Assembly (NCBI GenBank): GCA_905182425.1
Contig: CAJJBP010000016.1
Coordinates: 1-37,094 of the forward strand
Direction: 5' to 3'
Length of the DNA stretch: 37,094 nucleotides
DNA from: an uncultured Planktomarina sp.
GTDB taxonomy: Bacteria; Pseudomonadota; Alphaproteobacteria; Rhodobacterales; Rhodobacteraceae
The translations under genes were made by a program, and so were the position numbers. Position 1 is the stretch's first letter. Each line of letters starts with the position of its first letter. Positions 36,016 through 37,094 of this stretch are shown here, piece after piece. The notes under the pieces are model-generated. The model had not been told where the DNA came from. It saw only the letters and a program-made list of their open reading frames with translations, and did no database searches.

Positions 36016-37052
36016 GCCGAGTACAACTTTTGGAAGTCGCCGAGGGGGATGGTGATCAACGTTTAGATCGTTGGTTTCGGCGAATGTTTCCACAAGTGCA
36101 GCAGGGACAGATTGAAAAGATGTGCCGTAAAGGCGATATTCGCGTGAATGGTGGTAGGGTTAAGTCGAATTCACGCTTAGAGTCTGGGCAAACCATCCGG
36201 GTTCCTCCACTTCCCGATACGCCGGCGCCTGCGATCGTTGATAAGAAAATTAGTGATGCAGATGAGAAAATGATACAATCTTGCGTCATTTACCGTGATG
36301 AGCAGATTATTGTGCTGAACAAGCCTGCGGGTCTACCTGTGCAAGGTGGAAGCAAGCAACATCGGCATGTGGATGGGCTTACGCCAGCACTGCGGTTTGG
36401 AAGCGATGAAAACCCAAGGCTGGTGCATCGGTTGGATAAAGATACCTCGGGTGTTTTAATCCTTGGTCGAACACGCCAAATTACTGCGGCACTAGCGGAG
36501 GCTTTCCGCCACCAGGAGACCCGTAAAATATATTGGGCCGTTGTTGCTGGTGTTCCGCATCCAAAGATGGGTACGATTAAATATGGCTTAGTAAAGGCCG
36601 CTGGTCACGGCAAAGGTGGAGAAGGTGAGAAGATGCACTGTGTCCACCCGCGTGAGGTCGCCGAAACCTATGGGGCCAAGCGAGCCACGACTGATTACGC
36701 AGTGCTTGCGCCTTTGGGCAGCCGTGCATCATGGGTCGCACTGGTTCCTGTAACTGGTCGTACGCATCAGTTGCGGGCGCACATGGCTGAAATGGGACAC
36801 CCAATTGTAGGTGATGGCAAGTATGGTGGATCTGCTCAAGAAAACCTTGGCAACGGTTGGGGCTCGCAGCTTGGAGGTGATATTAGCAAAAAGTTGCATC
36901 TCCATGCGAGACATTTAAGGCTAGAGCATCCTGTCACCAAAGCGATATTGTCGTTTACTGCACCTTTGCCTGAGCACATGCAGCGGACTTGGGATCAGAT
37001 GCAGTGGGACCCAAGAGATGTGAAGCTTGATCCTTTCGAGGGGGATGAATGA
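36012..37052 (+). CDS. rluC: 23S rRNA pseudouridine synthase, RluC/RluD family
   Basis: The enzyme converts specific uridines in rRNA to pseudouridine. An N-terminal S4 RNA-binding domain (about 15-70, with QRLDRWFRRMFP and KGDIRVNGGRV) precedes the RluA-type catalytic domain. The active-site motif is HRLDKDTSG (139-147) with Asp142. Further family motifs are YWAVVAGVP and VTGRTHQLRAHMAEMGHPIVGD. It is 346 residues from ATG 36012, which overlaps the crcB stop. An upstream TTG is rejected. RluC against RluD substrate choice cannot be settled by eye. The stop overlaps the next gene. Confidence 0.92.
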   Translation: MSRVQLLEVAEGDGDQRLDRWFRRMFPQVQQGQIEKMCRKGDIRVNGGRVKSNSRLESGQTIRVPPLPDTPAPAIVDKKISDADEKMIQSCVIYRDEQIIVLNKPAGLPVQGGSKQHRHVDGLTPALRFGSDENPRLVHRLDKDTSGVLILGRTRQITAALAEAFRHQETRKIYWAVVAGVPHPKMGTIKYGLVKAAGHGKGGEGEKMHCVHPREVAETYGAKRATTDYAVLAPLGSRASWVALVPVTGRTHQLRAHMAEMGHPIVGDGKYGGSAQENLGNGWGSQLGGDISKKLHLHARHLRLEHPVTKAILSFTAPLPEHMQRTWDQMQWDPRDVKLDPFEGDE

Positions 37053-37094
37053 CTGCGCTACGCACGCTCATATTATTTGATGTTGATGGCACGC
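37049..37094 (+). CDS. HAD-family hydrolase, N-terminal fragment cut by the window edge
   Basis: The ATG overlaps the rluC stop (ATGA). The 15 visible codons read MTALRTLILFDVDGT, where DVDGT is HAD motif I with the nucleophilic aspartate. Relatives in this position are phosphoglycolate-phosphatase-like. The substrate cannot be told from this fragment. Confidence 0.8.
   Translation, partial: MTALRTLILFDVDGT

Overview
The window is the main ribosomal-protein / RNA-polymerase gene cluster of an alphaproteobacterium, most likely a Rhodobacterales (Roseobacter-group) species of moderate GC. The assignment rests on three things: the protein sequences (for example RplK, RplJ with a GTG start, and RpoB of about 1,376 codons), the absence of rpsD between rpsK and rpoA, and the downstream order rplQ-rarA-crcB-rluC-HAD hydrolase. 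Nearly everything is on the + strand. The one convincing minus-strand gene is a 2-oxoglutarate/Fe(II) oxygenase.

Layout. 1-408: non-coding, or the tail of an unseen gene. 409-2575: secE, nusG, rplK, rplA, with an L1-operator-like leader before rplK. 2576-3122: long leader with a terminator and candidate promoters. 3123-12819: rplJ, rplL, rpoB, rpoC, closed by a strong terminator. 12948-13817: an inserted EamA-type transporter. 13880-18424: a near-consensus promoter, then rpsL, rpsG, fusA, tuf, with a REP-like palindrome between fusA and tuf. 18528-23514: S10 operon (rpsJ, rplC, rplD, rplW, a 387-base break, rplB, rpsS, rplV, rpsC, rplP). 23583-24203 (minus): the oxygenase. 24354-28614: rpmC to rpmD. 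28615-29026: a second break with a terminator and a doubtful small ORF. 29027-34170: rplO, secY, adk, rpsM, rpsK, rpoA, rplQ. 34291-37094: rarA, crcB, rluC and the first codons of a HAD hydrolase.

Together these genes supply much of the ribosome, the RNA polymerase core subunits, two elongation factors and core Sec translocon subunits (SecY, SecE). Terminators and leader hairpins cut the cluster into separately transcribed blocks.

The most obvious oddity is technical. rplA, rplL, rpoB, rpoC, rpsJ to rpsS, rplV, rpsC, rplP, and more sparsely fusA, tuf, rplE and rarA, carry single-base insertions and deletions. These break frames that are otherwise perfectly conserved. Such genes cannot all be dead, so I treat them as intact genes with consensus errors. 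The errors cluster in islands, and one type (an extra G after CTT) recurs. I see no CRISPR array, insertion sequence, tRNA or rRNA, and no clear evidence of an undescribed multi-gene system. The best biological leads are the oxygenase beside rplP (possible L16 modification), the L1 leader, the REP-like element, and the unusual operon breaks.
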